Shown piece by piece: positions 17,960 to 26,768 of a stretch of DNA of 64,000 nt (position 1 is its first letter; each line of letters begins with the position of its first letter). The DNA is taken from assembly GCF_003116135.1 (NCBI RefSeq), contig NZ_PDOA01000010.1, forward strand, positions 1-64,000, in the 5' to 3' direction. Source of the stretch: Teichococcus aestuarii. Lineage in GTDB: Bacteria; Pseudomonadota; Alphaproteobacteria; Acetobacterales; Acetobacteraceae. A program made the position numbers and the translations under genes. The notes beneath the pieces are model-generated. The model was not told the DNA's origin. It saw nothing but the letters and a program-made list of their open reading frames with translations, and did not search any database.

Positions 17960-18733
17960 ATGCGCCGTCTCCTCCTGCCGCTCCTCGCCGCCGCGCTTTT
18001 CCTGCCCCTGCCGGGGCGGGCGGAACCGTTGCGGGCCGTCTATGGCGTGCAGGCGGCGGGCATGCAGGTGATGCGGGTGGAGGTGATGTTCGACCTGGAT
18101 TCGCCACGCCACTACCGCATCGAATCCGCCGTGCACCTGACCGGGCTGGCGCGCTGGTTCAGCGCCGGGCGGCAGGTCAACCGTGTCGAGGGGCTGTGGC
18201 GGGAGCATCGCGCCCAGCCGGTGCGTTTCGTGGGGGATGGGGTGTGGCGTGGCAAGCCGCGCCAGGTGGTGCTGGAATACCCCGACGGTCAGGCCACGCT
18301 GCGCCACCTCGTGCCGGCCGAGGACCCGGAGCGGGAGCCGGTGCCGCCCGCCCTGTGGCGCGGCACGGTGGACGCGCTGACGCCGGTGGCGCAGATGGCG
18401 CGCAACCTGGCCCGCACCGGCCGCTGCGAAGCCGAGGCCACGGTGTTCGACGGCCGCCGCCGCGCCGAGTTCACCGCCCGCACCCTGGGGCGGGACCGCC
18501 TCGCCCCCTGGCGCGAGGCCTGGAGCGGCGAGGCGGTGCGCTGCGGCTTTACCGGCCGCCAGACCGCCGGCTTCCGCCACGATGACGAGCGGGACCTGCG
18601 CGAGCCGCAGGAGGCCATCGCCTGGATGGCCAGCCCGCGCCCGGGTGCCCCGGTGCTGCCCGTGCGGGTGGAGATGCCGGGCCGCTGGCTGGGTCCGCTG
18701 ACCGCCTATCTGCTGGAGCTGGGCCCCGCCTGA
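17960..18733 (+). CDS. DUF3108-domain periplasmic protein
   Basis: The 257-residue protein has a signal peptide (MRRLLLPLLAAALFLPLPG, cut near GRAEP) and a beta-rich body matching DUF3108: LRAVYGVQAAGMQVMRVEV, YRIESAVHLTGLARWF, VWRGKPRQVVLEYPD and VDALTPVAQMARNLARTGRC. Proteins of this family are exported, bind no known cofactor and are thought to sit in the periplasm; function is unknown. Start at the ATG 17960 is set by the signal peptide. Its last 28 bp overlap the 3' end of the convergent gph-like gene, so the two transcripts are complementary at their ends. Confidence 0.8.
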   Translation: MRRLLLPLLAAALFLPLPGRAEPLRAVYGVQAAGMQVMRVEVMFDLDSPRHYRIESAVHLTGLARWFSAGRQVNRVEGLWREHRAQPVRFVGDGVWRGKPRQVVLEYPDGQATLRHLVPAEDPEREPVPPALWRGTVDALTPVAQMARNLARTGRCEAEATVFDGRRRAEFTARTLGRDRLAPWREAWSGEAVRCGFTGRQTAGFRHDDERDLREPQEAIAWMASPRPGAPVLPVRVEMPGRWLGPLTAYLLELGPA

Positions 18734-19389
18734 GGCCTCGGCGCCGCCAGCGCCTGCCGCAGCAGCGCGGGCAGGGCGGCGGGGCCGTCCGCCACCGGCG
18801 CGCCTTCCGCCATCTCCGGCAGGCCGTAGCCCCAGCCGCAATAGACCACCGGCAGGCCGGCGGCGCGGCCTGCGGCGATGTCGTTGTGGTGGTCGCCCAC
18901 CATCACCGCCGCCCCTGGCGTGCCGCCGGCCGCGGCCAGCGTGGCCAGCACATGCGCCGGGTCCGGCTTGCGGACGGGGAAGCTGTCGCCGCCGCCCAGC
19001 GCCGCGAAGCGGCCATCCAGGCCGAGCGCCCCCAGCAGGAGGCGTGCGGCCTTCTCCGGCTTGTTGGTGCAGACGGCCATCGCCCAGCCTTCGGCCGCCA
19101 GCCCGTCCAGCACCGCCGCCATGCCGTCGAACAGCTTCGTGTGGACGGCGGCGTGGGCCTCGTAATCGGCCAGGAAGGCGGGCTGGGCGGTGGGGTCGGC
19201 CGGCAGGCCGCGCGCGGCGAAGGCGCGGGCGAGCAGCACCGGCACGCCGTCGCCGATGAAGCGCGTCACCTCCGCCAGGGTGAAGGGGGCGAGGCCGCGC
19301 GCCTGCATTAGCCGGTTGAGCGCCGCGTGGATGTCCGGCCGGCTGTCCACCAGCGTGCCGTCCAGGTCGAAGATCACGGTTCGTTGCAT
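18706..19389 (-). CDS. gph: HAD-superfamily phosphatase, phosphoglycolate phosphatase type
   Basis: The 227-residue protein opens with the HAD motif I FDLDGTLVDSRPDIHAALN, has motif II AVCTNKPEKAA, motif III Lys in RKPDPAH and motif IV MVGDHHNDIAAGRAAG. The DS-xPD sequence after motif I and the helical cap are those of Gph-type enzymes, which dephosphorylate 2-phosphoglycolate formed during DNA repair or by Rubisco oxygenation. Substrate assignment within HAD phosphatases is not certain from sequence. It is divergent from glmU (91-bp gap). Confidence 0.8.
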   Translation of the reverse strand: MQRTVIFDLDGTLVDSRPDIHAALNRLMQARGLAPFTLAEVTRFIGDGVPVLLARAFAARGLPADPTAQPAFLADYEAHAAVHTKLFDGMAAVLDGLAAEGWAMAVCTNKPEKAARLLLGALGLDGRFAALGGGDSFPVRKPDPAHVLATLAAAGGTPGAAVMVGDHHNDIAAGRAAGLPVVYCGWGYGLPEMAEGAPVADGPAALPALLRQALAAPRPQAGPSSSR

Positions 19390-19479
19390 GGCGCCGGTTC
19401 ATGCCATGTTTCGTGCGGCAATGCGAAGTGACGCCGGAAACCCTTGCCGGGCCTTGGCTTTCCCAGGCAGAAGCGGGGC

Positions 19480-20817
19480 ATGAATGCTGCCGCCATCCTG
19501 CTCGCCGCCGGCCTCGGCACCCGCATGAAGAGCCGCCTGCCCAAGGCGCTGCATCCCATTGCCGGGCGCCCGATGCTCAGCCACCTCATCGCCGCCTGCG
19601 AGGGGGTGTTCGACCGCCTGGTGGTGGTGGTGGGCCCCGACATGCCGGCGCTGGAGCGCGCCGCCGCGCCGCACGCCACCGTCGTGCAGGCCGAGCGCCT
19701 GGGCACCGGCCATGCCGCCCTGCAGGCGGCGCCGCTGCTCGACGGCTTCGCGGGCGACGTGGCGGTGCTCTATGCCGACAACCCGCTGATCAGCCCCGCC
19801 ACGCTGCGCCGCCTGCGCGCGGCGCGCGGCGCGGAAGGCGGCGAGGGGGCCGGCCTCGCGCTGCTGGCCATGCGGCCGGAGGACCCGGCGAAGTATGGCC
19901 GGGTGATGCAGGACGGGAGCGGCAACGTCACCCGCATCATCGAGTACGCCGACGCCACGGAGGCCGAGCGCGCCGTCGGGCTGTGCAATGCCGGCGTGCT
20001 CTGCGCCCCGGCGGCCGACCTGTTCCGCTGGCTGCGCGGCGTGCGCAACGAGAACCGGGCGGGCGAGTACTACCTGCCCGACGTGGTGCCGCTGGCCGTG
20101 GCCGAGGGGAAGCGCGTCGTTGCGGTGGAAGCGCCGGAGGCCGAGCTGCGCGGCATCAACAGCCGCGTCGAGCTGGCCGCCGCCGAGGCCACGGTGCAGC
20201 AGGCGCTGCGCCGCGCCGCCATGGAAGGCGGCGCCACCCTGACCTGGCCGGAGAGCGTGGTGTTCAGCCACGACACGCGGCTCGGCCAGGATGTGACAGT
20301 GGGCCCGCATGTGGTGTTCGGCCCCGGCGTGACGGTGGAGGACGGCGCCGAGATCCGGGCCTTCAGCCATCTGGAGGGCTGCGTGGTGCGCGCCGGCGCG
20401 CTGGTCGGCCCCTATGCGCGGCTGCGGCCGGGCACGGATGTGGGGCCCGCCGCGCATGTCGGCAATTTCGTCGAGCTGAAGAACGTGGCGCTGGGCCAGG
20501 GGGCCAAGGCCAACCACCTGACCTATCTGGGCGACGCCTCGGTGGGGGCGGGCACCAATGTCGGCGCCGGCACCATCACCTGCAACTATGACGGCTTCGC
20601 CAAGCACCGCACGGAGATCGGCGCCGGCGTGTTCGTGGGGTCCCACACCACGCTGATCGCGCCCATCGCGCTGGGCGACGGCGCGATGACCGCCGCCGGC
20701 TCGGTGCTGACCAGGGATGTGGCGCCGGATGCGCTGGCCTTCGCCCGCGCGCGGGCGGCTGAGAAACCCGGGGCGGCCGCGGCCTTCCGCGCCGCCCGCC
20801 GGAAGGAGAAGGGCTGA
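19480..20817 (+). CDS. glmU: bifunctional UDP-N-acetylglucosamine pyrophosphorylase / glucosamine-1-phosphate N-acetyltransferase GlmU
   Basis: The 445-residue enzyme has the pyrophosphorylase domain with LAAGLGTRMKSRLPKALHP, the GTGHAALQA and LYADNPLI motifs, and a C-terminal left-handed beta-helix acetyltransferase domain with hexapeptide repeats and the active-site segments AHVGNFVELKNV, ANHLTYLGDA and GAGTITCNYDGF. It makes UDP-GlcNAc for peptidoglycan and LPS. ATG 19480 starts at the conserved N-terminus; upstream in-frame residues are not conserved. Its TGA overlaps the ATG of glmS by one base, so the two enzymes of the same pathway are translationally coupled. Confidence 0.95.
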   Translation: MNAAAILLAAGLGTRMKSRLPKALHPIAGRPMLSHLIAACEGVFDRLVVVVGPDMPALERAAAPHATVVQAERLGTGHAALQAAPLLDGFAGDVAVLYADNPLISPATLRRLRAARGAEGGEGAGLALLAMRPEDPAKYGRVMQDGSGNVTRIIEYADATEAERAVGLCNAGVLCAPAADLFRWLRGVRNENRAGEYYLPDVVPLAVAEGKRVVAVEAPEAELRGINSRVELAAAEATVQQALRRAAMEGGATLTWPESVVFSHDTRLGQDVTVGPHVVFGPGVTVEDGAEIRAFSHLEGCVVRAGALVGPYARLRPGTDVGPAAHVGNFVELKNVALGQGAKANHLTYLGDASVGAGTNVGAGTITCNYDGFAKHRTEIGAGVFVGSHTTLIAPIALGDGAMTAAGSVLTRDVAPDALAFARARAAEKPGAAAAFRAARRKEKG

Positions 20818-22640
20818 TGTGCGGGATCGTCGGTGTGGTGGGGCGGGACGATGCCGCCCCGCGCCTGCTGGAAGGGCTGCGGCGGCTGGAATACCGGGGC
20901 TATGACAGCGCCGGCATCGCCACGCTGGTGAACGGGCACATCGAGCGCCGCCGCGCCGAGGGCAAGCTCGTCAACCTGGCGAATGTGCTGGAGGCCCAGC
21001 CGCTGGCGGGCACCATCGGCATCGGCCACACCCGCTGGGCGACGCATGGCGCGCCGACCGAGCGCAATGCCCATCCGCATGGCACCGCCCGCGTCTCCGT
21101 CGTGCACAACGGCATCATCGAGAATTTCTCCCAGCTGCGCGCCGAGCTGGAAGCCGAGGGCGTGGAATTCGAGACGGAGACCGACACCGAGACGGTCGCC
21201 AAGCTGCTCGACCACCTGCTGGCCGGCGGTGCCACGCCGGAGCAGGCCGTCTCCGCCACGCTGAAGAAGATCCATGGCGCCTTTGGGCTGGCGATGGTCT
21301 TCGCCGGCCATCCCCGCACCCTGATCGCCGCGCGGCAGGGCAGCCCGCTGGCCGTGGGCTATGGCGAGGGCGAGATGTTCGTGGGCTCCGACGCCCTGGC
21401 GCTCTCGCCCATGACGCGCCGCGTCGCCTATCTGGAGGAGGGCGACTGGGTGGTGCTCTCCGATCGCGATGCCCGCTTCTTCGACGCCGATGACCGGCCG
21501 GTGGAGCGCGCCATCAAGCTCACCGCCTATTCCGGCGCCGCGGTGGGCAAGGGCAACTACCGGCACTTCATGGAGAAGGAGCTGCACGAGCACCCCGTCG
21601 TGCTCGGCGACACGCTGCGCCAGTATATCGACCCGGCCAGCCGCGCCGTGGCCCTGCCGGCGCTGCCCTTCGACCCGGTGGCGGTGCCCAAGATCTCTTT
21701 CAGCGCCTGCGGCTCGGCCTATCTGGCGGCGCAGGTCGGGCGCTACTGGATCGAGCAGGTGGCGCGCATCCCGGTCGATGCCGATATCGCCAGCGAGCTG
21801 CGCTACCGCGACCCGCCGCTGCCCGAGGGCGGCGCCGCGCTGCTCGTCAGCCAGTCCGGCGAGACGGCGGACACGCTGGCGGCGCTGCGCCTGCTGCGCG
21901 AGCGCGGCCAGCGCATCCTCTCGGTGGTGAACGTGGCCGAGAGCAGCATGGCGCGGGAGAGCCATGGCACGGTGCTGACCGTGGCGGGGCCGGAGATCGG
22001 CGTCGCCTCCACCAAGGCGTTCACCGCGCAGCTCGCGGTGCTGGCCAGCCTGGCGCTGGGCTTCGGCCGGGCGCGCGGCACGCTGCCCGCCACCGAGGAG
22101 GCGCGCCTGACCGCCGCCCTGCTGGAGGTGCCCGCCCATGCCGCCGCCCTGCTGGAGGACAGCGCCGAGATCCTGGAGCTGGCGCGCGAGGTGGCGCAGG
22201 CGCGGGACGTGCTGTTCCTCGGCCGCGGCAGCCTCTACCCGATCGCGCTCGAGGGCGCGCTGAAGCTGAAGGAGCTGAGCTACATCCACGCCGAGGGCTA
22301 TGCCGCCGGCGAGATGAAGCACGGACCCATCGCGCTGATCGACCCGACGGTGCCGGTGATCGCCCTCTGCCCCTCCGGCCCGCTCTTCGAGAAGACCGCA
22401 TCCAATTTGCAGGAGGCGGCGGCACGCGGCGGCCGCATCATGGCCTTCACCGACGCGGTGGGGGCCCCGGCGCTGCGCCGCTTCGCCGAGCGGGTGGTGG
22501 TGCTGCCCACGGTCGATCCCTTCGTGGCGCCCATCCTGCACGCGATACCGGTGCAGCTGCTGGCCTACCACGTGGCGGTGCTGAAGGGCACCGATGTGGA
22601 CCAGCCGCGCAACCTGGCCAAGGCGGTGACGGTGGAGTGA
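20817..22640 (+). CDS. glmS: glutamine-fructose-6-phosphate aminotransferase (isomerizing) GlmS
   Basis: The 607-residue enzyme begins MCGIVGVVG, so the N-terminal Cys nucleophile of the class II glutaminase is exposed after Met removal. HTRWATHG and HNGIIENF complete the glutaminase site. Two SIS domains follow (ISFSACGSAYLAAQVGRYW; FLGRGSLYPIALEGALKLKE), ending DVDQPRNLAKAVTVE, the expected catalytic tail. It converts fructose-6-phosphate and glutamine to glucosamine-6-phosphate, the first step toward UDP-GlcNAc, feeding GlmU encoded just upstream. No ribozyme-like leader is possible here because the gene overlaps glmU by one base. A GC stem (22679-22695) lies about 40 bp after the stop. 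Confidence 0.96.
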   Translation: MCGIVGVVGRDDAAPRLLEGLRRLEYRGYDSAGIATLVNGHIERRRAEGKLVNLANVLEAQPLAGTIGIGHTRWATHGAPTERNAHPHGTARVSVVHNGIIENFSQLRAELEAEGVEFETETDTETVAKLLDHLLAGGATPEQAVSATLKKIHGAFGLAMVFAGHPRTLIAARQGSPLAVGYGEGEMFVGSDALALSPMTRRVAYLEEGDWVVLSDRDARFFDADDRPVERAIKLTAYSGAAVGKGNYRHFMEKELHEHPVVLGDTLRQYIDPASRAVALPALPFDPVAVPKISFSACGSAYLAAQVGRYWIEQVARIPVDADIASELRYRDPPLPEGGAALLVSQSGETADTLAALRLLRERGQRILSVVNVAESSMARESHGTVLTVAGPEIGVASTKAFTAQLAVLASLALGFGRARGTLPATEEARLTAALLEVPAHAAALLEDSAEILELAREVAQARDVLFLGRGSLYPIALEGALKLKELSYIHAEGYAAGEMKHGPIALIDPTVPVIALCPSGPLFEKTASNLQEAAARGGRIMAFTDAVGAPALRRFAERVVVLPTVDPFVAPILHAIPVQLLAYHVAVLKGTDVDQPRNLAKAVTVE

Positions 22641-22951
22641 AGGTCGCCCGTCCCTGGCCGGGGCGCAGTCCGGTGGTGGCGGCCGCTCCGGCCGCGGCCC
22701 GGCCCGATATCCTAGGGCCTGCCGGGCCGGGTGCGGCGTGATGATGCGGCTTGTTCCGCCGGTTATTCCACCGGGCGACGGAACTGCGCCATGCCATGCG
22801 GAGTTCCCAGTGGCAGGGCGCGCCGCTCCGGCGGAGAGGGCGGCCGGCCCCTTCCTCCACCACCGGATCCGAGGCGCTTTCCATTGCTTGGCGGTCACGG
22901 CAACCTGAGACTATGCTGCGTCGCAGCACAACCTTCCGGAGCCGTCATGCC
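22641..22951. other. 311-bp gap after glmS
   Basis: Contains a GCGGCC/GGCCGC stem-loop (22679-22695, loop GCTCC) that probably ends the glmUS transcript, and presumably the promoter of the next small gene. An open frame runs through the second half in phase with that gene, but its residues are Arg/Ser-rich and look non-coding. No RNA gene was recognised. Confidence 0.4.
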
Positions 22952-23380
22952 ATGAGTCGGACCCGCCTCGCCCGCACCGAACTGCTCGCTCGCCGCTATC
23001 TGGCCAGCCGCGGCGGTGCGCCGATGGTCGAGGACCCGCTCCGGGTGGCGCTGCCCCGGCTGCAGGCTGAGGTCGCCGCCGCCTCCCGCCTGGCACGGCT
23101 GGATCTGACGATCGCGCTCGGATTGTTCGTGGCGGCGCTGACCATGGTGCTGACAGCCTGGCTGGCCCCGCTGCATGGCGGTATCCTGGTGGCGCTCCTG
23201 CACCTGCATCTGGCGCCGCTGGCGGGGCTCGCGGTGGCCGTGTGGGCCGCCATCGTGCTGGAGAAGTCGGGGCCGCGGCTGTTCGTGACGCGCCGCATCG
23301 CCCGCGCCCTGAAGGCGGGCGCATGGCTGGAGGCGCTGGACCTCGCGGTGCAGGGCCTGCCCGCCCCCAGCGCCGCCTGA
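22952..23380 (+). CDS. small two-helix membrane protein of unknown function
   Basis: I do not recognise a family. The 142-residue product has a basic N-terminus (MSRTRLARTELLARRYL), then two hydrophobic segments (about residues 50-71, LTIALGLFVAALTMVLTAWL, and 78-101, around LVALLHLHLAPLAGLAVAV) and a basic cytoplasmic C-terminal helix with FVTRRIARALKAGAWLEALD. Both ends are probably cytoplasmic. GGAG 11 bases before ATG 22952 gives weak start support. It is convergent with the DUF3309 gene and separated from it by a strong hairpin. Coding character is supported by the intact frame, membrane pattern and G/C in third positions. Confidence 0.6.
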   Translation: MSRTRLARTELLARRYLASRGGAPMVEDPLRVALPRLQAEVAAASRLARLDLTIALGLFVAALTMVLTAWLAPLHGGILVALLHLHLAPLAGLAVAVWAAIVLEKSGPRLFVTRRIARALKAGAWLEALDLAVQGLPAPSAA

Positions 23381-23383
23381 GCC

Positions 23384-23420
23384 GGCCATCCCCCTCTCCC
23401 GAAAGGAGAGGGGAATGGCC
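23384..23420. terminator. bidirectional stem-loop between two small membrane protein genes
   Basis: CCCCTCTCC pairs with GGAGAGGGG around loop CGAAA, extended outward by GGCCAT/ATGGCC after a one-base bulge on each side. It fills the 47-bp gap between the convergent genes; no long T-run is present. Confidence 0.6.
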
Positions 23421-23427
23421 GCCGGCG

Positions 23428-23580
23428 TCAGATCCGGCCCATCAGCAGCAGCACGATCAGGATCAGCAGGATCAGGCCAAGGCCACCCGAGGGCCCGTAG
23501 CCCCAGCCGCGGCTGTAGCCCCAGCTCGGCAGCGCGCCGATCAGCAGCAGAATGACGATGATCAGCAGGATCGTACCCAT
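23428..23580 (-). CDS. DUF3309-family small hydrophobic protein (50 residues)
   Basis: The minus strand encodes a 50-residue peptide starting MGTILLIIVILLLIGALPSW, followed by GYSRGWGYGPSGG and a second hydrophobic run LGLILLILIVLLLMGRI. The I/L-rich helix, the LPxWGYSxxWGYxPSGGLGLILLILIVLLLxGRI layout is the DUF3309 pattern of small proteins widespread in alpha- and betaproteobacteria; function is unknown, probably an inner-membrane peptide with two helices. GGAGAA a few bases before the ATG supports the start. The gene is short enough to be missed by standard length cut-offs. Confidence 0.85.
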   Translation of the reverse strand: MGTILLIIVILLLIGALPSWGYSRGWGYGPSGGLGLILLILIVLLLMGRI

Positions 23581-23776
23581 GGCGTTCTCCAGCCTTGTAG
23601 CCTGCGCCTGCGGTTGCCGGCGTGCCGGGTCAACGCCCGGGCGGCGGAAAGTGTTGCGCTCAGGTTTCAGCGATCATCGGCAGGTGGGCTGACAGCGGGG
23701 CATCGCACGCCTACCTTTCCCGGAACGCCCGGTCAGCCGCCTTCCGGCGGGCCGGAGAAAAGGGAAGGAGAGCCCG

Positions 23777-25255
23777 ATGCTCGACACCGTTGCCAAGCTG
23801 CCGCTGAAAGACCCCGACCTGTTCCGGCAGGCCAACCTGATCGACGGCGAATGGGTGCAGGCGGACAGCGCCAAGAGCCTGGAGGTTCGCAACCCGGCCA
23901 CGGGCGAGGTGGTGGGCACCGTGCCCGCCATGGGCCAGGCCGAGACCCGCCGCGCCATCGAGGCGGCCAATGCCGCCTGGCCGGCCTGGCGCGCCATGCT
24001 GGCCAGCGAGCGGGCGGCCATCCTGAAGAAGCTGGCCGCGCTGATGCTGGCCAACACCGACGACCTGGCCGCCATCATGACCGCCGAGCAGGGCAAGCCG
24101 CTGGCGGAGTCGAAGGGCGAGATCGGTTACGCCGCCAGCTTCATCGAATGGTTTGCCGAGGAGGCGCGCCGGGTGAATGGCGAGACCATTCCGCAGAACG
24201 CCAAGGGCCGCCGCATCCTGGTGACCAAGGAGCCGGTCGGCGTCTTCGCCGCCATCACGCCCTGGAACTTCCCGGCCGCCATGATCACCCGCAAGGCCGG
24301 CCCCGGCTGGGCGGCGGGCTGCACCGGCGTCATCCGCCCGGCCAGCCAGACGCCCTTCTCGGCGCTGGCCATCGGCGTGCTGGCCGAGCGCGCGGGCATG
24401 CCCAAGGGCGTGTGCAACATCATCACCGGCCCGTCCTCCGGCACCGGAAAGGAGCTGACCGGCAACCCGCTGGTGCGCAAGCTCTCCTTCACCGGCTCCA
24501 CCGAGGTCGGCCGGGTGCTGCTGGAGCAATGCGCCGCCACCATCAAGAAGACCTCGATGGAGCTGGGCGGCAACGCGCCCTTCATCGTGTTCGACGATGC
24601 CGACCTTGACGAGGCGGTGAAGGGCGCCATCGCCTCGAAGTACCGCAACACCGGGCAGACCTGCGTCTGCGCCAACCGGGTGCTGGTGCAGGAGGGCGTC
24701 TACGAGGCGTTCAGCCAGAAGCTGAAGGCGGCGGTGGAGAAGCTGAAGGTCGGCAACGGCATGGAGGACGGGGTCACCCAGGGCCCGCTGATCAATGCCG
24801 ACGCGGTCAAGAAGGTGCAGGACCACATCGCCGACGCGCTGTCGAAGGGCGCCAGCATCGTCACCGGCGGCAAGCCGCACGAGAAGGGTGGCAATTTCTT
24901 CCAGCCCACCGTGCTGGCCAACGTGCCGCATGATGCCGTGATCTTCCGCGAGGAGACCTTCGGCCCGGTGGCGCCGCTCTTCCGCTTCAAGACGGAGGAA
25001 GAGGCCATCAGGCTGGCCAACGACACCGAGTTCGGCCTCGCCGCCTATTTCTATTCGCGGGATGTGGGGCGGATCTTCCGCGTCGCCGAGGCGCTGGAAT
25101 ACGGCATCATCGGCATCAACGAGGGCATCATCTCGACGGCCGAGGCGCCGTTCGGCGGCTTCAAGCAGTCGGGCCTCGGCCGCGAGGGCAGCAGCCACGG
25201 CATCGAGGAATATCTGGAGACGAAGTATCTGGCGCTGGGCGGCATCGGCGGCTGA
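23777..25255 (+). CDS. gabD: NAD(P)-dependent succinate-semialdehyde dehydrogenase
   Basis: The 492-residue ALDH-superfamily protein has the catalytic Glu in SMELGG (Glu262), catalytic Cys in NTGQTCVCANR (Cys296), the FTGSTEVG coenzyme loop and the GabD-like C-terminus EAPFGGFKQSGLGREGS. It oxidises succinate semialdehyde to succinate in GABA or related degradation. The coenzyme-binding segment reads GVIRPASQTPFSALA, with Arg187 where nearly all ALDHs have Lys that contacts the adenine ribose; Arg could still bind but the change is unusual. AAGGAGAG seven bases upstream supports the start. No gabT or GABA permease is adjacent. A terminator follows directly. Confidence 0.88.
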   Translation: MLDTVAKLPLKDPDLFRQANLIDGEWVQADSAKSLEVRNPATGEVVGTVPAMGQAETRRAIEAANAAWPAWRAMLASERAAILKKLAALMLANTDDLAAIMTAEQGKPLAESKGEIGYAASFIEWFAEEARRVNGETIPQNAKGRRILVTKEPVGVFAAITPWNFPAAMITRKAGPGWAAGCTGVIRPASQTPFSALAIGVLAERAGMPKGVCNIITGPSSGTGKELTGNPLVRKLSFTGSTEVGRVLLEQCAATIKKTSMELGGNAPFIVFDDADLDEAVKGAIASKYRNTGQTCVCANRVLVQEGVYEAFSQKLKAAVEKLKVGNGMEDGVTQGPLINADAVKKVQDHIADALSKGASIVTGGKPHEKGGNFFQPTVLANVPHDAVIFREETFGPVAPLFRFKTEEEAIRLANDTEFGLAAYFYSRDVGRIFRVAEALEYGIIGINEGIISTAEAPFGGFKQSGLGREGSSHGIEEYLETKYLALGGIGG

Positions 25256-25262
25256 GCGACCG

Positions 25263-25293
25263 GGCCGGGGAGGGGTGCTTCCCCGGCCTTTCC
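25263..25293 (+). terminator. rho-independent terminator after gabD
   Basis: GGCCGGGGA pairs with TCCCCGGCC around an 8-base loop, followed by TTTCCT, beginning seven bases past the gabD stop. Confidence 0.7.
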
Positions 25294-25364
25294 TGCGCGC
25301 GAAATGGCCGCAGGAAGAAGGAAGGATGCCGGCTTTCCGCGGCATGAGTGCCGCAGTCGAATAC

Positions 25365-25399
25365 AAAAAAGGCCCCGCACGGAATGCCGTGCCAGAGCC
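25365..25399 (-). terminator. rho-independent terminator after tRNA-Gln
   Basis: On the minus strand a stem containing GCACGG/CCGTGC with an outer G+C-rich, G-T containing extension is followed by TTTTTT. It lies about 30 bases past the tRNA-Gln 3' end. Confidence 0.8.
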
Positions 25400-25427
25400 T
25401 GGGAATATTTCAGCATGTTGGAAAACT

Positions 25428-25501
25428 TGGCTGGGGAACCTGGATTCGAACCAAGACTGCCCGAGTCAGAGTCGGGAGTTCTACCGTTAAACTATTCCCC
25501 A
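25428..25501 (-). tRNA. tRNA-Gln (anticodon CTG)
   Basis: Cloverleaf on the minus strand: acceptor TGGGGAA/TTCCCCA, D-arm with AGTTTAACGGTAGAAC, anticodon stem CCCGA/TCGGG with loop CTCTGAC giving CTG, T-arm with GGTTCGAATCC, discriminator G and encoded CCA. It reads CAG. In alphaproteobacteria this tRNA is usually charged with Glu first and then amidated. Confidence 0.95.
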
Positions 25502-25669
25502 ACGGCGTTGGCGGCGATATAGCGCCGGCCAGATTGGCTTGCAAGGGGGGTGTTGAACCATTCCGCTTTGCGGCGCGAAATCGCTTGCCCCGGGCGCCGG
25601 CAGGCCGGATCATTGGCAAGCCCCCCTTCTGCCCCTGCCCGGGCGGAGCCGGGAAAGGCCCCGAATATC

Positions 25670-26740
25670 ATGCCAGATGCCGTGTCGAATCCTGCTGTCG
25701 CCCGCTTCCACCCGCCCTCCGCGGCCGCTGGCGGTGCATTCGCGGCCATTGATCTCGGCACCAACAACTGCCGCCTGCTCGTCGGCACCCCCACCCAGTC
25801 CGGCACCTTCCGGGTGCTGGACAGCTACAGCCGCGTCGTCCGCCTCGGCGAAGGGCTGGCGGGGGAGGGGCGCCTGTCCGAGGGCGCGATGGAGCGGGCG
25901 CTGCTGGCGCTCCAGACCTGCGCCCAGAAGCTGCTGCGGCGGCCGCTGCGGCGGCTGCTCGCCGTCACCACCGAGGCCTGCCGCCAGGCGAGCAACGGCC
26001 GCGCCTTCGTCGCCCGCGCCCAGGCCGCCACGGGCCTGCCCATCCGCATCATCACGGCGCGGGAGGAGGCGGAGCTGGCGATGGAATCCTGCGCCCCCCT
26101 GCTGCGCCCGCAGGACCGCCGTGCCCTGCTGTTCGACATCGGCGGCGGCAGCACCGAGATCGCCTGGATCCGCGCCGGCGCGGGGGGGCAGGCGGAGCTG
26201 ATCGGCTATGTCTCTCTCCCGCTCGGCGTCGTCACCCTGGCGGAGCGGGCGGGGCTGTGCTGCTACACGCCGGAGGGTTTCGGCCGGGTGGTGGACGAGG
26301 TGACCGAGCAGCTCACCGAGTTCGACCGGGTGCACAGCATTGGCCGCGAGATGCGCGCCGGCGGCGTGCGGCTGATGGGCACCAGCGGCACCGTCACCAC
26401 CCTGGCCGGCGTCGCCCTGTCGCTGCCGCGCTATTCCCGGCCGCTGGTCGATGGGCGCGTGCTGGACATCGAGGTGGCCGACCAGGCGCTGCGCGACCTG
26501 TTCCATCTCGGGCGGGAAGGGCTGCGGGCGCATCCCTGCATCGGCCCCGAACGGGCGGATTTCGTCCTGCCCGGCTGCGCCATCTATGCCGCCATCCGCC
26601 GGTTGTGGCCCTCCTCCTGCGTCACCGTCGCCGATCGCGGGCTGCGGGAGGGGATGCTGCTGCGCATGATGCGGCAGGAGCGCGCGCCGCCGCGCCGTGC
26701 CGCCCACCCGCCCCGCTGGGCCGCCCACCCGGCGCCCTGA
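25670..26740 (+). CDS. Ppx/GppA-family exopolyphosphatase or guanosine pentaphosphate phosphatase
   Basis: The 356-residue protein has the sugar-kinase/actin-like phosphate loop AAIDLGTNNCRLLVG, the TTEACRQASNG and ITAREEAELAMES segments, the second phosphate loop LFDIGGGSTEIAWI and the third MGTSGTVTTLAGVAL. These enzymes hydrolyse polyphosphate ends or pppGpp to ppGpp. The C-terminal HD domain of long Ppx proteins is absent, as in other short alphaproteobacterial forms. The last 20 residues (Arg/Pro/His-rich) look non-conserved. It lies 28 bp upstream of rlmE in the same direction, a conserved pair in this class. Confidence 0.87.
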   Translation: MPDAVSNPAVARFHPPSAAAGGAFAAIDLGTNNCRLLVGTPTQSGTFRVLDSYSRVVRLGEGLAGEGRLSEGAMERALLALQTCAQKLLRRPLRRLLAVTTEACRQASNGRAFVARAQAATGLPIRIITAREEAELAMESCAPLLRPQDRRALLFDIGGGSTEIAWIRAGAGGQAELIGYVSLPLGVVTLAERAGLCCYTPEGFGRVVDEVTEQLTEFDRVHSIGREMRAGGVRLMGTSGTVTTLAGVALSLPRYSRPLVDGRVLDIEVADQALRDLFHLGREGLRAHPCIGPERADFVLPGCAIYAAIRRLWPSSCVTVADRGLREGMLLRMMRQERAPPRRAAHPPRWAAHPAP

Positions 26741-26768
26741 GACACCGCTTCTTGAGGAATTGCCTGTC

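Noticed and set aside
25256-25669. Possible small RNA in the gap between gabD and ppx
   Set aside because: The structures are fully explained by two terminators and tRNA-Gln.
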